DNA of 64,000 bases from an uncultured Mediterraneibacter sp. Its GTDB lineage: Bacteria > Bacillota > Clostridia > Lachnospirales > Lachnospiraceae. The DNA lies in assembly GCA_944377745.1 (NCBI GenBank), contig CALWFV010000001.1:62001-126000 (forward strand), in the 5' to 3' direction. The notes under the pieces are model-generated. The model was not told the DNA's origin. It worked only from the letters and a program-made list of their open reading frames with translations, and did not search any database. The first letter of the stretch is position 1. Every line of letters starts with the position of its first letter. Below are positions 24,574-33,436 of the stretch, one piece after another. The position numbers and the translations under genes are program-made.

Positions 24574-25989
24574 TCACTCTTTTCCGTCAAAGCAGTAAGT
24601 ACATACCCTGCATGGTTCCAGACCGATGGATGCAAGAAGGTCATCCAGCCTGTGGTAACGCAGCGTGGTAAAATTCTGCAGCCTGCGGATCTCCTCGATC
24701 ATCTGCGCGTAACGGCAGGTATCCGGATTCGTATATTCTTCCAGTACTTCTTCCGGACAGTTGTCCCCTTCCCTCTCCCGGATCACACGCCTCGTGATCA
24801 GTTCCATCTCCGACTTCGACCTGGAGAAGTTCAGGTATTTACAGCCGTATACAAGAGGCGGACATGCCGGGCGGACGTGAACTTCTTTTGCCCCGCTCCG
24901 GTAGAGGAACTCTGTCGTCTCGCGGAGCTGTGTCCCGCGGACGATGGAGTCATCGATCAGAAGCAGCTTCTTATTCTCGATCAGCGCCTGTACCGGGATC
25001 AGCTTCATTCTCGCGATCAGATCCCTCTGGCTCTGATTCGTGGGCATGAACGACCTGGGCCAGGTCGGTGTATATTTGATAAACGGTCTCGCATATGGGA
25101 TTCCTGATTCATTTGCGTAGCCGATGGCATGCGCCACTCCGGAATCCGGCACTCCGGCGACGATATCCGGATGGACCGAGTCTCCGTCCCGCTTCGCCAG
25201 CATACTCCCGCAGCGGTAGCGCATCTCTTCTACATTTACCCCCTCATAGGCTGACGTCGGATATCCGTAGTACACCCAGAGGAAGGAACAGATCTTCATC
25301 TTATTGTACTGGGGTTCCACAAGCGTCTCCACGCTCTCCGGAGTGATATAGACAATCTCCCCCGGTCCCAGTTCCTTATAATGATCGTATCCAAGGTTCA
25401 GATAGGCAAAATTCTCAAAAGACACACAGTAGGCATCCTCCTTCTTCCCGATGACCACCGGAGTTCTTCCGTGGAGATCCCTCGCCGCATAAATTCCTTC
25501 CTTTGTCATGATCAGAACCGTCACGGAACCGTCTACCAGTTCCTGCACATACCGGATCCCCTCTGTGATGGACTCCTTCCGGCAGATCAGGGAACCTACC
25601 AGCTCCGTCGCATTGATCTGTCCTCCGCTCATCTCCAGAAAATGCGTCCTGCCGTCCTGATACGCTTTCTGAAGTATCTCGTCCTGATTGTTGATCTTTC
25701 CTACTGTCGTGATCGCGAAGCTTCCCAGATGAGACTGTAAAAGCAGGGGCTGGGGCTCATAGTCCGAAATACATCCGATCCCCAGGTTTCCCTGCAGTTC
25801 CTCCACGTCCCGCTCAAATTTCGTCCGAAACGGAGAATTCTCTATATTATGTATTGCGCGGTTGAATCCGCCTGCGCCGTAAACCGCCATTCCTCCCCTT
25901 CTCGTCCCCAGGTGAGAGTGATAGTCAACCCCGTAAAAAAGTTCCAAAACACAATCCTTCTTCGATGCTACACCGAAAAATCCACCCAT
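24574..25989 (-). CDS. PurF-like amidophosphoribosyltransferase homologue without the catalytic Cys
   Basis: A 471-residue homologue of glutamine-PRPP amidotransferase. It has the N-terminal Ntn-type glutaminase-like domain (YHSHLGTRRGGMAVYG, GNLGIGCISD, QSHLGSFAITTVGKINN) and a C-terminal PRTase domain with the PRPP loop LLLIDDSIVRGTQ (about 339-351). The C-terminal GLEPCRVCTYC resembles Fe-S ligand Cys of the B. subtilis-type enzyme. The residue after Met is Gly (MGGFFGV) where PurF has Cys as the nucleophile, so the glutaminase is probably inactive or ammonia-dependent. No purine genes are nearby. The start is firm, with GAAGGAGGACATATTTC before ATG. Confidence 0.85.
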   Translation of the reverse strand: MGGFFGVASKKDCVLELFYGVDYHSHLGTRRGGMAVYGAGGFNRAIHNIENSPFRTKFERDVEELQGNLGIGCISDYEPQPLLLQSHLGSFAITTVGKINNQDEILQKAYQDGRTHFLEMSGGQINATELVGSLICRKESITEGIRYVQELVDGSVTVLIMTKEGIYAARDLHGRTPVVIGKKEDAYCVSFENFAYLNLGYDHYKELGPGEIVYITPESVETLVEPQYNKMKICSFLWVYYGYPTSAYEGVNVEEMRYRCGSMLAKRDGDSVHPDIVAGVPDSGVAHAIGYANESGIPYARPFIKYTPTWPRSFMPTNQSQRDLIARMKLIPVQALIENKKLLLIDDSIVRGTQLRETTEFLYRSGAKEVHVRPACPPLVYGCKYLNFSRSKSEMELITRRVIREREGDNCPEEVLEEYTNPDTCRYAQMIEEIRRLQNFTTLRYHRLDDLLASIGLEPCRVCTYCFDGKE

Positions 25990-26019
25990 GAAATATGTCC
26001 TCCTTCATACCTCTCTGCC

Positions 26020-26102
26020 GTAAGCCCGGCTCGCCGGGCTTACATTTCCGTTTCATTCATACTCACTCATAAAGCATAAAGTAGGGCAGGGGAAAAAGTC
26101 AA
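26020..26102 (-). promoter_or_regulatory. Promoter and hairpin leader of the PurF-like gene
   Basis: On the minus strand TTGACT (26097-26102), 18 nt, TATGCT (26073-26078). A perfect 11-bp hairpin GTAAGCCCGGC / GCCGGGCTTAC (26020-26043) lies in the leader about 30 nt before the ATG. A further 17-nt inverted repeat (26082-26098 with 26121-26137) surrounds the -35. The leader could be an attenuator or operator. Confidence 0.5.
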
Positions 26103-26237
26103 TAACCAATGCTGATATTTCTTTTCCCCCTGCCCTATCGGCGTCTCAGTTCACTTCCTGGCTGAGTCTGCATAAGCACTCGCCGCGCTGACGCTCTGTT
26201 TTCACTGAATTCACTATAACATACGGCGATGGGTTTC

Positions 26238-27785
26238 TCAATATTTATATAATTCTACCATCATGCAGGACGGCATGTCCCCGAAACGGAGTAACATCTT
26301 CTCATCTCCGTTCATGACTCTGCCCGGTTTCCATTCGCCGTTTTCGATCGTACCTTCCTCGATCTTCAGATAATCCACTGTGAGCGGCTCTCCTGTCTTC
26401 GGCATAAATGTAAACTGAGAGTTCATTCCCACAAGAAGGAATCTGTTCTTTTCCAGCTCGATCACAGTGCCTGCTGACAACGGTTTTGCGCTCTGCTTCG
26501 GAGAGTAACCAACCAGAAGATCATAGTCGGAAAACCGGAGAAACGTACCAAAATCCGTCTCAGATTTCTTCACATAGGATTTCATCTGATCTGTGCCCCT
26601 GTATTTCAGGAGAAGAGGTTTCATCTGATTGATCAGTCCATAAGTCTTTTTCAGATATTCTTTGCTTCCTGTAATGTCAAATGCAGTCGGATCAATATTC
26701 AGTGCGATCATCACTTCCATCGGCGGCTTGTCCACAGCCTCCGGCGGAAGAGCAAGTTCTTCAATACCAAATGGAGAATAGCCGATGGCGTTCTTTGCCG
26801 TAAATGCGTACATACAGTATGAGGAGGTCATGGCATCCTTTCTCACTTCCGGAACAAAGAGCGGATTCCCTTCATATCCGTATCTGTCCAGGATCTCCGC
26901 CACATAGGGTACATAGATATCCGGAGCCAGGGTAAACAGCGACGGAGCCGTCTTTTTCCAGATCTTATGCATCTCTTTTACCGGACCTCCCGACGGATAA
27001 GATCCCGGATACCAGGGATACTGTTTCAGCCAAGCGTTTGCATAACAGGGCAGCGGATACTCTTTTCTTCCCGCCTCAGTGATCTTCTCCACCGCCGACG
27101 CAAAATAATATGCCATAAATGCTTCTCCGGCATCCTCACCGAACACCTCTGTCCATGTGCCGTTCTTTCCGAAATATTCTGCCAATTCTATCGGGATCTG
27201 CTCCCCGAACGCTTTCTGCCCTTGCACGCTGTAATCCCTGTCTGTCCCCATCAGACCGATCTCGTTTTCCACCTGCATCATGATCACTGTGGACTCTTCC
27301 CCGTCTGTCTCTCGGATGTGTTTCATGATCGCGGCAAACGCTGCAGCATCCTTTTCTACTGCCGCCTCACACAGAGGTGAGATCGTGTTAAGCTTCTCTC
27401 CGTCTGGCTTTTCCGCCCTGAAATAAACCTCTGTATTCTTTTTCATCCAGCCCGGGACATACATGGACTCCGCATTCTTCCAAAGGCCAAACCAGAGGAA
27501 GACAAGATGCATTCCGTTTTCACGCGCCTGCCTGATCAGACCGTCCATCACCTCAAAATCATAATTTCCCTCTTCAGCCTCAATCTGTTCCCAGTAAAGA
27601 GGGGCGACAACAGTATTCATGTTCAGGTCTCTCAAATTCGGCCATACTTCCCTCTCCATATAAGAAAGGCTGCTGGACGCAGAATTGTGTATCTCACCGC
27701 CAAGGATAAAAAAAGGTTCGTCGTCTACATATAATGTCTGGATCCCGTTTACTTCTCTGATCTGTGGTATCTGCTTCATAATCAT
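26238..27785 (-). CDS. GH35/GH42-like beta-galactosidase (DUF5597 type)
   Basis: A 515-residue glycoside hydrolase of clan GH-A. LYVDDEPFFILGGEIHNSASSS opens the TIM barrel, WEQIEAEEGNYDFEVMDGLIR is typical of GH35/42, the acid/base Glu lies in MMQVENEIG (about 172), and the nucleophile Glu in NPLFVPEVRKD. The C-terminal beta-domain (TGSKEYLKKTYGLINQMKPLLLKY) matches the DUF5597 group, some members of which are beta-galactosidases. It has no signal peptide, so it acts on imported oligosaccharides or glycosides. It is divergent from an AraC regulator that probably controls it. It stands apart from the main run of minus-strand glycoside genes. Confidence 0.82.
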   Translation of the reverse strand: MIMKQIPQIREVNGIQTLYVDDEPFFILGGEIHNSASSSLSYMEREVWPNLRDLNMNTVVAPLYWEQIEAEEGNYDFEVMDGLIRQARENGMHLVFLWFGLWKNAESMYVPGWMKKNTEVYFRAEKPDGEKLNTISPLCEAAVEKDAAAFAAIMKHIRETDGEESTVIMMQVENEIGLMGTDRDYSVQGQKAFGEQIPIELAEYFGKNGTWTEVFGEDAGEAFMAYYFASAVEKITEAGRKEYPLPCYANAWLKQYPWYPGSYPSGGPVKEMHKIWKKTAPSLFTLAPDIYVPYVAEILDRYGYEGNPLFVPEVRKDAMTSSYCMYAFTAKNAIGYSPFGIEELALPPEAVDKPPMEVMIALNIDPTAFDITGSKEYLKKTYGLINQMKPLLLKYRGTDQMKSYVKKSETDFGTFLRFSDYDLLVGYSPKQSAKPLSAGTVIELEKNRFLLVGMNSQFTFMPKTGEPLTVDYLKIEEGTIENGEWKPGRVMNGDEKMLLRFGDMPSCMMVELYKY

Positions 27786-27857
27786 CTTCTCCTTTTTTAA
27801 TTTTCAGTCCGGACTTTTCTTATAAATATTATAGTTCTTCTTGACCTTTTCCCTCAA

Positions 27858-27893
27858 TCTTAATATTATAATATTTATATAAGAATATTAAGA
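27858..27893. promoter_or_regulatory. A+T-rich divergent operator region
   Basis: Inverted repeat TCTTAATATT (27858-27867) / AATATTAAGA (27884-27893) lies between the GH35-like gene and the AraC gene. TATAAT (27867-27872) sits inside it. The spacer from 27786 to 27933 holds no other feature. Confidence 0.4.
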
Positions 27894-27933
27894 TAGCATG
27901 ACAAATTTACGACTGCCGGAAAGGAGAAAAAAT

Positions 27934-28746
27934 ATGATCTTATCGCTGTCCGCTCCCATGGAGGATCTCCCTATAAACCTGCGTCTTCTTGGCATCGACC
28001 ATCGGCAGGAACCCATCAACCGTCCTGCCGGTCTTGCGCTGTATCAATGGTTTCTCTGCGTAAAAGGAAAAGGGGAATTCATCTCGGACCATCAGCGCTC
28101 TGTAGTATCAGAAGGGCAGGGGCTCCTCATCTATCCGGATATTCCTCATATTTACCGCAGTCTGTCTGAAGACTGGACCGTTCACTTTGCCGGCTTTGAC
28201 GGACCGGTCTGTTCCAGCCTGCTGCACAGTCTGTCCATGGTCTCCTCCGGTGTGTATCACATACCCCATCCGGACATTTTCAAGAATGCCATTGAACGCT
28301 TTTACCGTATTTACGTCTCCGGAGATCCTTCTTCTAAAGGTGAAATCCTCTCTGTCGAGTGCTATCGTTTTCTCCTCGGGCTATCCCGGGATATCAAATA
28401 TCTCAGCCCCTCGGAACTGGTTCCGGAAAATGAAACTCTCCGGCTTGCTCTGGATTATCTTGAGAAAAACTTTTCCCGCCCGGTCACTCTCACCGATCTT
28501 TCTGATATTACCGGATTGGCGAAGGAATACCTGTGCTCCGTCTTTAAAAAAGAAATGGACCAGACAATCATGCATTATCTCCTCATGCTGAGGATCAGTC
28601 ATGCAAAGATCTATCTGATCCAGTATCCTGATAAAAAAGTAACCGAAATCTCAAAAATGTGCGGTTTTGAAAGCCCCAGTTATTTCGGAAAACTTTTCCG
28701 CCGTGAAGTCGGCATGACGCCGGAGCAATACAGAAAAGAGCAGTGA
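27934..28746 (+). CDS. AraC-family transcriptional regulator
   Basis: A 270-residue regulator. The start is the ATG at 27934, 7 nt after AAAGGAG; the frame opens 12 codons earlier. The N-terminal cupin (PAGLALYQWFLCVKGKGEFISD, GLLIYPDIPHIYRSLSEDWTVHFAGF) senses a sugar, and the C-terminal pair of HTH motifs is complete (VTLTDLSDITGLAKEYLCSVFKKEM, KKVTEISKMCGFESPSYFGKLFRREVGMTPEQYRKEQ). It is the only plus-strand gene in the 26-49 kb region and converges with the beta subunit gene at 28753, only 6 nt away. Confidence 0.88.
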   Translation: MILSLSAPMEDLPINLRLLGIDHRQEPINRPAGLALYQWFLCVKGKGEFISDHQRSVVSEGQGLLIYPDIPHIYRSLSEDWTVHFAGFDGPVCSSLLHSLSMVSSGVYHIPHPDIFKNAIERFYRIYVSGDPSSKGEILSVECYRFLLGLSRDIKYLSPSELVPENETLRLALDYLEKNFSRPVTLTDLSDITGLAKEYLCSVFKKEMDQTIMHYLLMLRISHAKIYLIQYPDKKVTEISKMCGFESPSYFGKLFRREVGMTPEQYRKEQ

Positions 28747-28752
28747 TTTCTG

Positions 28753-29184
28753 TTAAACAATGATCATGTTTTCTCTTGTGTAAGTTCCGCCGTTAAATGA
28801 TCTGTCATCACCGTCTTCATCAAAAATATCCATAAAGGGAGGCATATAGGAACAGCTTGCGGCAAATCTCACTGAAACCGTATGAGCCCCCTGCTCCAGT
28901 CCTCCCTCCTTCGGGATCTTCAGCGTCGCAGTATCTGTGATCCTCCAGAAATCGCTGCCTGCTTCTGCAAGTTCATCGACAGTATAATCTTTTCCGTTGA
29001 TCTCCCATATCACACATTCCTTTGGGTATGTCACCCCGTCAACTACCACCTTGCCCGGTCTGAGCTGGCTTAACCATACGCCCCTGTAATAGTCCGACCT
29101 GATGCAGATCTGAAATCCTGTGATCTTTCCGTTTTCCTCTATATTGTGAAATCCTCTGTACTGAATTACGTTTGATTCTAACAT
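28753..29184 (-). CDS. C-glycoside deglycosidase beta-subunit-like protein (pair 1)
   Basis: A 143-residue, beta-rich protein of the DUF6379 / C-glycoside deglycosidase beta-subunit group. MLESNVIQYRGFHNIEENGKITGFQICIRSDYYRGVWLS matches the start of the second copy at 34410-34802 (YYRG, GF-Q). EGGLEQGAHTVSVRFAASCSYMPP is the typical C-terminal strand pair. The protein probably forms an alpha/beta complex with the TIM-barrel product of the gene 17 nt upstream. In known systems (DgpB/DgpC, CarB/CarC and Dfg enzymes) such complexes cleave 3-oxo C-glucosides. The specific aglycone cannot be predicted. Confidence 0.75.
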   Translation of the reverse strand: MLESNVIQYRGFHNIEENGKITGFQICIRSDYYRGVWLSQLRPGKVVVDGVTYPKECVIWEINGKDYTVDELAEAGSDFWRITDTATLKIPKEGGLEQGAHTVSVRFAASCSYMPPFMDIFDEDGDDRSFNGGTYTRENMIIV

Positions 29185-29201
29185 TTCAATCCTCCTGCCG
29201 T

Positions 29202-30065
29202 TTAATATCCTAACATCCGCTTTAACATGACATGGTGTTTTCTCAACTCATGAGAGACATACCCCGGAACATCCTTCTTCTCTCCTTCATACTCACTGAG
29301 AAGGTATCCTTCCCATCCCTGCTCCTTCAGAATCTGTATGATTTCTCCGTAGGGAATTGTCAGCTCGTTAAACTCGTCGTCCATTTTATTGAATTTGGCA
29401 TGAATACACTTCACATAGGGAAGAAGTGGAATGATCTCCTCCGGCTGGGAGTGTTTGCAGTCAGGATTGTATACAACAACACCCGGAACATCGAAGCGGT
29501 TCTGAAACACACTTAAATCAATGTTTAGTCCAAAGTTTTTTGTTCCCGTCTCTTCAATAAAATCCACATAATCAGAAACAAATTTGTCTGCAAGAACTGT
29601 AGTAAGGTGGATTTCCGGACACATCACCACATCATACTCCTCCGCCTCTGGCAGCACGCTTTTAATGATCTCCCGCCAGTTCTCCACCGGCGCCAGTTCC
29701 CCGTTGATCACGCCGAGTTTCGTCCTGAGGATATGAAAACCGAGTTTGTTTGCGATCTTAAAGTCATTGATCAGTTTCTCTCTCGCCTCAGCCATGCTGA
29801 TACTGCGGTTCTTATAAAGCCTTGTGTCAACCCAGTGTCCATACTCCGCAGGCTCAACATTGTATTTCTGGCAGAGCCTGTTCCACTCAGCAAGATATTC
29901 CTCACTGAGTTCCGGATAACTGTCGATATGAGAATTCGCCAGGATCTCAATCCCGGTCGCTCCCATATCATACATATCCTTGAAGCAGTCTTCCAGGTTC
30001 ATTGTTCTCCCATACTCTCCGGAATAGCTGTATATTGCCACTCCCCGTTTGATTTTCTTCTCCAT
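29202..30065 (-). CDS. C-glycoside deglycosidase alpha-subunit-like TIM barrel (pair 1)
   Basis: A 287-residue AP-endonuclease-2-type TIM barrel. The metal quartet reads E151 (CPEIHL), D183 (NIDLSV), H222 (IHAKFN) and E258 (LSEYEG), with H153 as the general base that family members place next to the first Glu. LYKNRS is shared with the second alpha copy. It lacks the ~50-residue insertion seen there (between D and H). AGGAGGTC lies just before the ATG. With its beta partner it should cleave the C-C or C-O bond of an oxidised sugar by beta-elimination. It is separated by 221 nt from the ROK gene and may start a separate transcript. Confidence 0.78.
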   Translation of the reverse strand: MEKKIKRGVAIYSYSGEYGRTMNLEDCFKDMYDMGATGIEILANSHIDSYPELSEEYLAEWNRLCQKYNVEPAEYGHWVDTRLYKNRSISMAEAREKLINDFKIANKLGFHILRTKLGVINGELAPVENWREIIKSVLPEAEEYDVVMCPEIHLTTVLADKFVSDYVDFIEETGTKNFGLNIDLSVFQNRFDVPGVVVYNPDCKHSQPEEIIPLLPYVKCIHAKFNKMDDEFNELTIPYGEIIQILKEQGWEGYLLSEYEGEKKDVPGYVSHELRKHHVMLKRMLGY

Positions 30066-30231
30066 TTTGACCTCCTGTGTTTTCTGTTTTCTGATTACTA
30101 TTTTAGAAAAATGAGGAATATTTTTCTCCCTGACTTTTTAACATGATTTCTGTCACTAATTAATTTGGCAGGTAAATATATGGTTCAAGGATAAAAATGT
30201 AGTATGTTTTTTTAATCTGCATACATGAAAT

Positions 30232-30253
30232 CAGGCTGCCTTCAGGCAGCCTG
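30232..30253 (-). terminator. Terminator of the ROK kinase gene
   Basis: CAGGCTGCC / GGCAGCCTG stem with a 4-nt loop; the U-tract on the minus strand is weak (ATTTCATG). Confidence 0.55.
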
Positions 30254-30286
30254 TTCAGGTTAAAAAATCTCATCAGCCTTATACCT

Positions 30287-31228
30287 TTATCCCAGCACCA
30301 GCTTTACACCGCCGAACATCCCGGCATTATTCCCAAGCTCCGCCAGTTTAAACTCCGTTTCCCGCTCAGCATGGAACGCATATTCAACATAATATTTCTT
30401 TATGGCATCGATCAGGATATCTCCTGCTTTCGACATGCCTCCGCCGATGACAAAAGCCTCCGGATTTACCACGCATGCGATAGACGCCAGCGCTTTTCCG
30501 AGCAGCATTCCCACTTCATCGACCAGTGACAGCGCAAATGCGTCTCCTTCCTTCGCCGCATCAAAAATATCTTTCGACGTCACATCCGGCAGATTTCTCA
30601 GGACGGTCTCCGTCTCCTTCTCTGCCGCCAGGCGTTTCTTTGCTGTCCGGGCGATTCCGCTGGCCGACGCATACTGCTCAAGGCATCCTTTCTTTCCGCA
30701 CCCGCAGGTTTCCGTCTCTCCGTCTTTCATCGGAATATGCCCGATCTCGCCGGCAGCCCCGTTGATCCCGGGGAGGATATGTCCGCCGATGATGATCCCG
30801 CCGCCGACTCCGGTTCCCAGAGTGACCATGACAATATCCTGATATCCTTTTCCTCCGCCCTGCCACATTTCTCCGAGAGCAGCCACATTGGCGTCATTTC
30901 CTGCCTTTACTTTCAGTCCGGTCATCTCTTCCAGTTCTTTCTCCACGTTAAAGATCCCCCATCCAAGGTTCACACACTTCAACACGGTGCCGTCCGGACC
31001 GACGGGCCCCGGGACGCCCAGACCTACGCCTGCCACGTCATCCGGGGAGATCTCCTTTTCCTCAATCACTCTCTTCACTTCCGCGGCAATATCCGGGAGG
31101 ATATTTTCCCCGTCCTTCTCTGTTCTCGTCGGGATCTCCCACATCTCCTTGAGTTCACCTGTTGTGGAAAAAAATCCCATCTTTACTGTTGTGCCGCCGA
31201 TATCTACACCAAATGCATATCTCTTCAT
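30287..31228 (-). CDS. ROK-family sugar kinase (glucokinase-like)
   Basis: A 313-residue ROK kinase that phosphorylates a hexose with ATP. The start is the ATG at 31226-31228 (MKRYAFGVDIGGTT), preceded by AAGAGGGAAAT; 27 upstream codons lack a ribosome site and run through a hairpin. DIGGTT near residue 9, GVPGPVGPDG, catalytic Asp in AGNDANVAALGE, and the Zn site CGCGKKGCLEQYAS are present. It ends the run of genes 37012-30287 and would feed hexose-6-phosphate to glycolysis. Confidence 0.92.
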   Translation of the reverse strand: MKRYAFGVDIGGTTVKMGFFSTTGELKEMWEIPTRTEKDGENILPDIAAEVKRVIEEKEISPDDVAGVGLGVPGPVGPDGTVLKCVNLGWGIFNVEKELEEMTGLKVKAGNDANVAALGEMWQGGGKGYQDIVMVTLGTGVGGGIIIGGHILPGINGAAGEIGHIPMKDGETETCGCGKKGCLEQYASASGIARTAKKRLAAEKETETVLRNLPDVTSKDIFDAAKEGDAFALSLVDEVGMLLGKALASIACVVNPEAFVIGGGMSKAGDILIDAIKKYYVEYAFHAERETEFKLAELGNNAGMFGGVKLVLG

Positions 31229-31247
31229 ATTTCCCTCTTTCTGCAAA

Positions 31248-31285
31248 GGGGTCAGACCCTTCCTTCCTGAAAAGGGTCTGACCCC
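31248..31285 (-). repeat. GGGGTCAGACCC-type hairpin between oxidoreductase and kinase genes
   Basis: Arms GGGGTCAGACCCTT (31248-31261) and AAGGGTCTGACCCC (31272-31285) are fully complementary with a 10-nt loop. No U-tract follows. I recall that GGGGTCAGACCC palindromes recur in many bacterial genomes, but this window has only one. Confidence 0.6.
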
Positions 31286-31295
31286 GATGCAATTT

Positions 31296-32366
31296 TTATT
31301 CAAATTCAATAGACTTTCCTGTTCTCCCTGACTCTCTCACAGCGTCCATCAGTGCAAGCACTCTTCTTGTCTCCGGGATCTTCACGAGGAAATCCTCTTC
31401 CCCATGGTATGCCCGGATATAATTTTCGAAGTAGTTCTCATGGCATGTGTTCACTTTCGGAAGTTCCTCTGTGAGGATCTTGCCCTCCGGAGGGGGGCCG
31501 AAGGAACGAGTCGGTCCTGCCGCCGTCATCGTCCTCTGACCGCTCACATTCTGGAGCAGTCCGGCTGTACGGACGATCTTTCCTTCCGGCTCAAATCCGT
31601 CCACATAGGCGCTTCCTTTGTTTCCTCCAAGGAACCAGTGACGCTCGAACCATTTATCGTGCATCTTATCTGTCAGATAATAAGTTCCAAGTTCTACTTC
31701 TGCGGTGATATTGTTGTCGAAACGCATCAGGATCTTGAAGTAGTCATCCACCTCAAAGTTGATGACGTTCCTGATATCTGCGTAGAGACTCTTGATCTTT
31801 GCTCCAGGCATCATCCAGAGCATCTGATCCAGCAGATGAACGCCCCAGTCATAGAGCATTCCGCCGCCCTCTGCCACATAGACATGCCAGTCATGCATAT
31901 TTCCGTTGAATCCATACAGGCTGCTCTTGATCGTATAGACGTCACCCAGGGTGCCCTGGTCGAACACTTCCTTTGCAGTCCTGAAATCCGGATCAAATCT
32001 TCTCTGATGATGTACTGTGAACTTTACTCCGCATTCCTCTGTCACCCGTACCATGTCATCCAGTTCTTCCAGGCTCATGGCAACCGGCTTCTCACAGATA
32101 ATATCCTTTCCCGCGCGGGCCGCCTGGATCACCAGATCATGATGCTGGTTGTTGTTCGCCGCGATGAGGACGACCTGCACCTCCGGGTCATTGATCAGTT
32201 CTTCGTTGGAACTGTATCTCTTCAGCCCTTCCTGCACATCCTCAAGCTGCTTCGGGTCGATGTCAGAAAAGCCGAGCAGCTTTATCCCTTCCATCTTCGT
32301 CAGCATCTTCTCGTGCTCATGCCCCATAAAGCCATGTCCGATGATTCCAATCCTGATATCTTCCAT
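31296..32366 (-). CDS. Gfo/Idh/MocA-family NAD-dependent oxidoreductase (1)
   Basis: A 356-residue sugar dehydrogenase. Rossmann GIIGHGFMGHEHEKML (about 7-22), CEKPVAMSLEELD with the substrate/cofactor Lys, and WGVHLLDQ with catalytic Asp/His region are present. Members of this family oxidise the 3-OH of glucosides (as DgpA does with puerarin). It lies next to the TIM-barrel gene and overlaps the longest frame of the kinase gene. It should provide the 3-keto sugar needed by the deglycosidase complexes, or reduce it back. Confidence 0.88.
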   Translation of the reverse strand: MEDIRIGIIGHGFMGHEHEKMLTKMEGIKLLGFSDIDPKQLEDVQEGLKRYSSNEELINDPEVQVVLIAANNNQHHDLVIQAARAGKDIICEKPVAMSLEELDDMVRVTEECGVKFTVHHQRRFDPDFRTAKEVFDQGTLGDVYTIKSSLYGFNGNMHDWHVYVAEGGGMLYDWGVHLLDQMLWMMPGAKIKSLYADIRNVINFEVDDYFKILMRFDNNITAEVELGTYYLTDKMHDKWFERHWFLGGNKGSAYVDGFEPEGKIVRTAGLLQNVSGQRTMTAAGPTRSFGPPPEGKILTEELPKVNTCHENYFENYIRAYHGEEDFLVKIPETRRVLALMDAVRESGRTGKSIEFE

Positions 32367-32473
32367 CTCTGTCCCTCCTGTTACAGACAGGGCGGAAAGA
32401 TGACCGCCCCGAATCGTCTCCGGTTACAGTCCACACTGTAACTTATCCAGACCTCGTACAACATTTCGCTGTA

Positions 32474-33388
32474 CTAAATCACAAAATTTCTGAGATATTT
32501 TGCACTTAATTTAATTGCTCTCTTCGCGTCGTCCAGGTTCTTCTCAAACGCTTTGTCCTCCACCTCGATGCAGGTGTACCCGTCGTATCCGATGTCCGTC
32601 AGCGCTGAGACATATCTTCCCCAGTCCACATCGCCAAGACCCGGAAGCTTCGGTGACATATACTCGAGCGGAGTCGCCATAACACCCACGTCAGCCAGTC
32701 TGTCCTGGTACACTTTGATATCTTTGTAGTGCACGTGGAATATCTTATCCTTAAACTCGTAGAGCGGTCTGATATAATCGATCTGCTGCCATACAAAATG
32801 GGACGGATCATAGTTGATTCCGAAATTGTCATAGGGCAGGATCTCAAAGATCTTTCTCCAGTTTGCCGGTGTCGTCATCAGATTCTGTCCGCCCGGCCAC
32901 TCATCTTCTGTAAAGAGCATGGGGCAGTTTTCGATCGCCACTTTCACGCCTTTTCCCTTTGCGTATTCCAGGATTGGCGGCCACACTTTCTTTACTTCCT
33001 CCAGGTTCGCAGACACACTCTTGTCCGGGATCCTTCCGACAAATGTTGTGATCATATTTACATCCAGCATTACGGACGCATCGATCAGCTTGTAGAGATG
33101 ATCAATATAACTCTGGCGTTTCTCCAGATCCGGGTCCATAGTGTTCGGATAATATGCAAGAGCGGAAATCTCAACTCCCTTTGCCGCACACAGATCCTTG
33201 ATCTCTTTTGCTTTCTCCTCTGTAAGATTCGCAACATCGATATGGCTGACTCCTGCATATCTGCGCTGTGCTCCGCCCTGCGGCCAGCACGCGACTTCCA
33301 GGCACTCCAGACCATTCTCTGCGGCGAAGTCAACAACTTCCTCAAATGTCATTCCTTCACAGATTGAAGTGATCAGTCCTAATTTCAT
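32474..33388 (-). CDS. Sugar isomerase/epimerase TIM barrel
   Basis: A 304-residue xylose-isomerase-like TIM barrel. Metal ligands fit E in VAIENCP, D/H in NYDPSHF, H in FHVHYKD and E in CIEVEDK. It lacks the close pairing with a small beta protein seen in the two alpha subunits. It may epimerise, isomerise or hydrolyse a keto sugar. The start ATG follows AAAGGAGCAGTACGAAA. It is cotranscribed with oxidoreductase 1 and the flavodoxin-like protein. Confidence 0.82.
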   Translation of the reverse strand: MKLGLITSICEGMTFEEVVDFAAENGLECLEVACWPQGGAQRRYAGVSHIDVANLTEEKAKEIKDLCAAKGVEISALAYYPNTMDPDLEKRQSYIDHLYKLIDASVMLDVNMITTFVGRIPDKSVSANLEEVKKVWPPILEYAKGKGVKVAIENCPMLFTEDEWPGGQNLMTTPANWRKIFEILPYDNFGINYDPSHFVWQQIDYIRPLYEFKDKIFHVHYKDIKVYQDRLADVGVMATPLEYMSPKLPGLGDVDWGRYVSALTDIGYDGYTCIEVEDKAFEKNLDDAKRAIKLSAKYLRNFVI

Positions 33389-33436
33389 TTTCGTACTGCT
33401 CCTTTCCTCTATTTTGTTATAGGTTATACGTTCTCT

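Noticed and set aside
24574..25989. Frameshift or wrong start hiding the PurF catalytic Cys
   Set aside because: The ribosome site fits the annotated ATG exactly, and no upstream in-frame extension supplies an MCG start.
31248..31285. Transcription terminator after oxidoreductase 1
   Set aside because: No U-tract follows on the minus strand, and the downstream kinase gene seems to belong to the same transcript.
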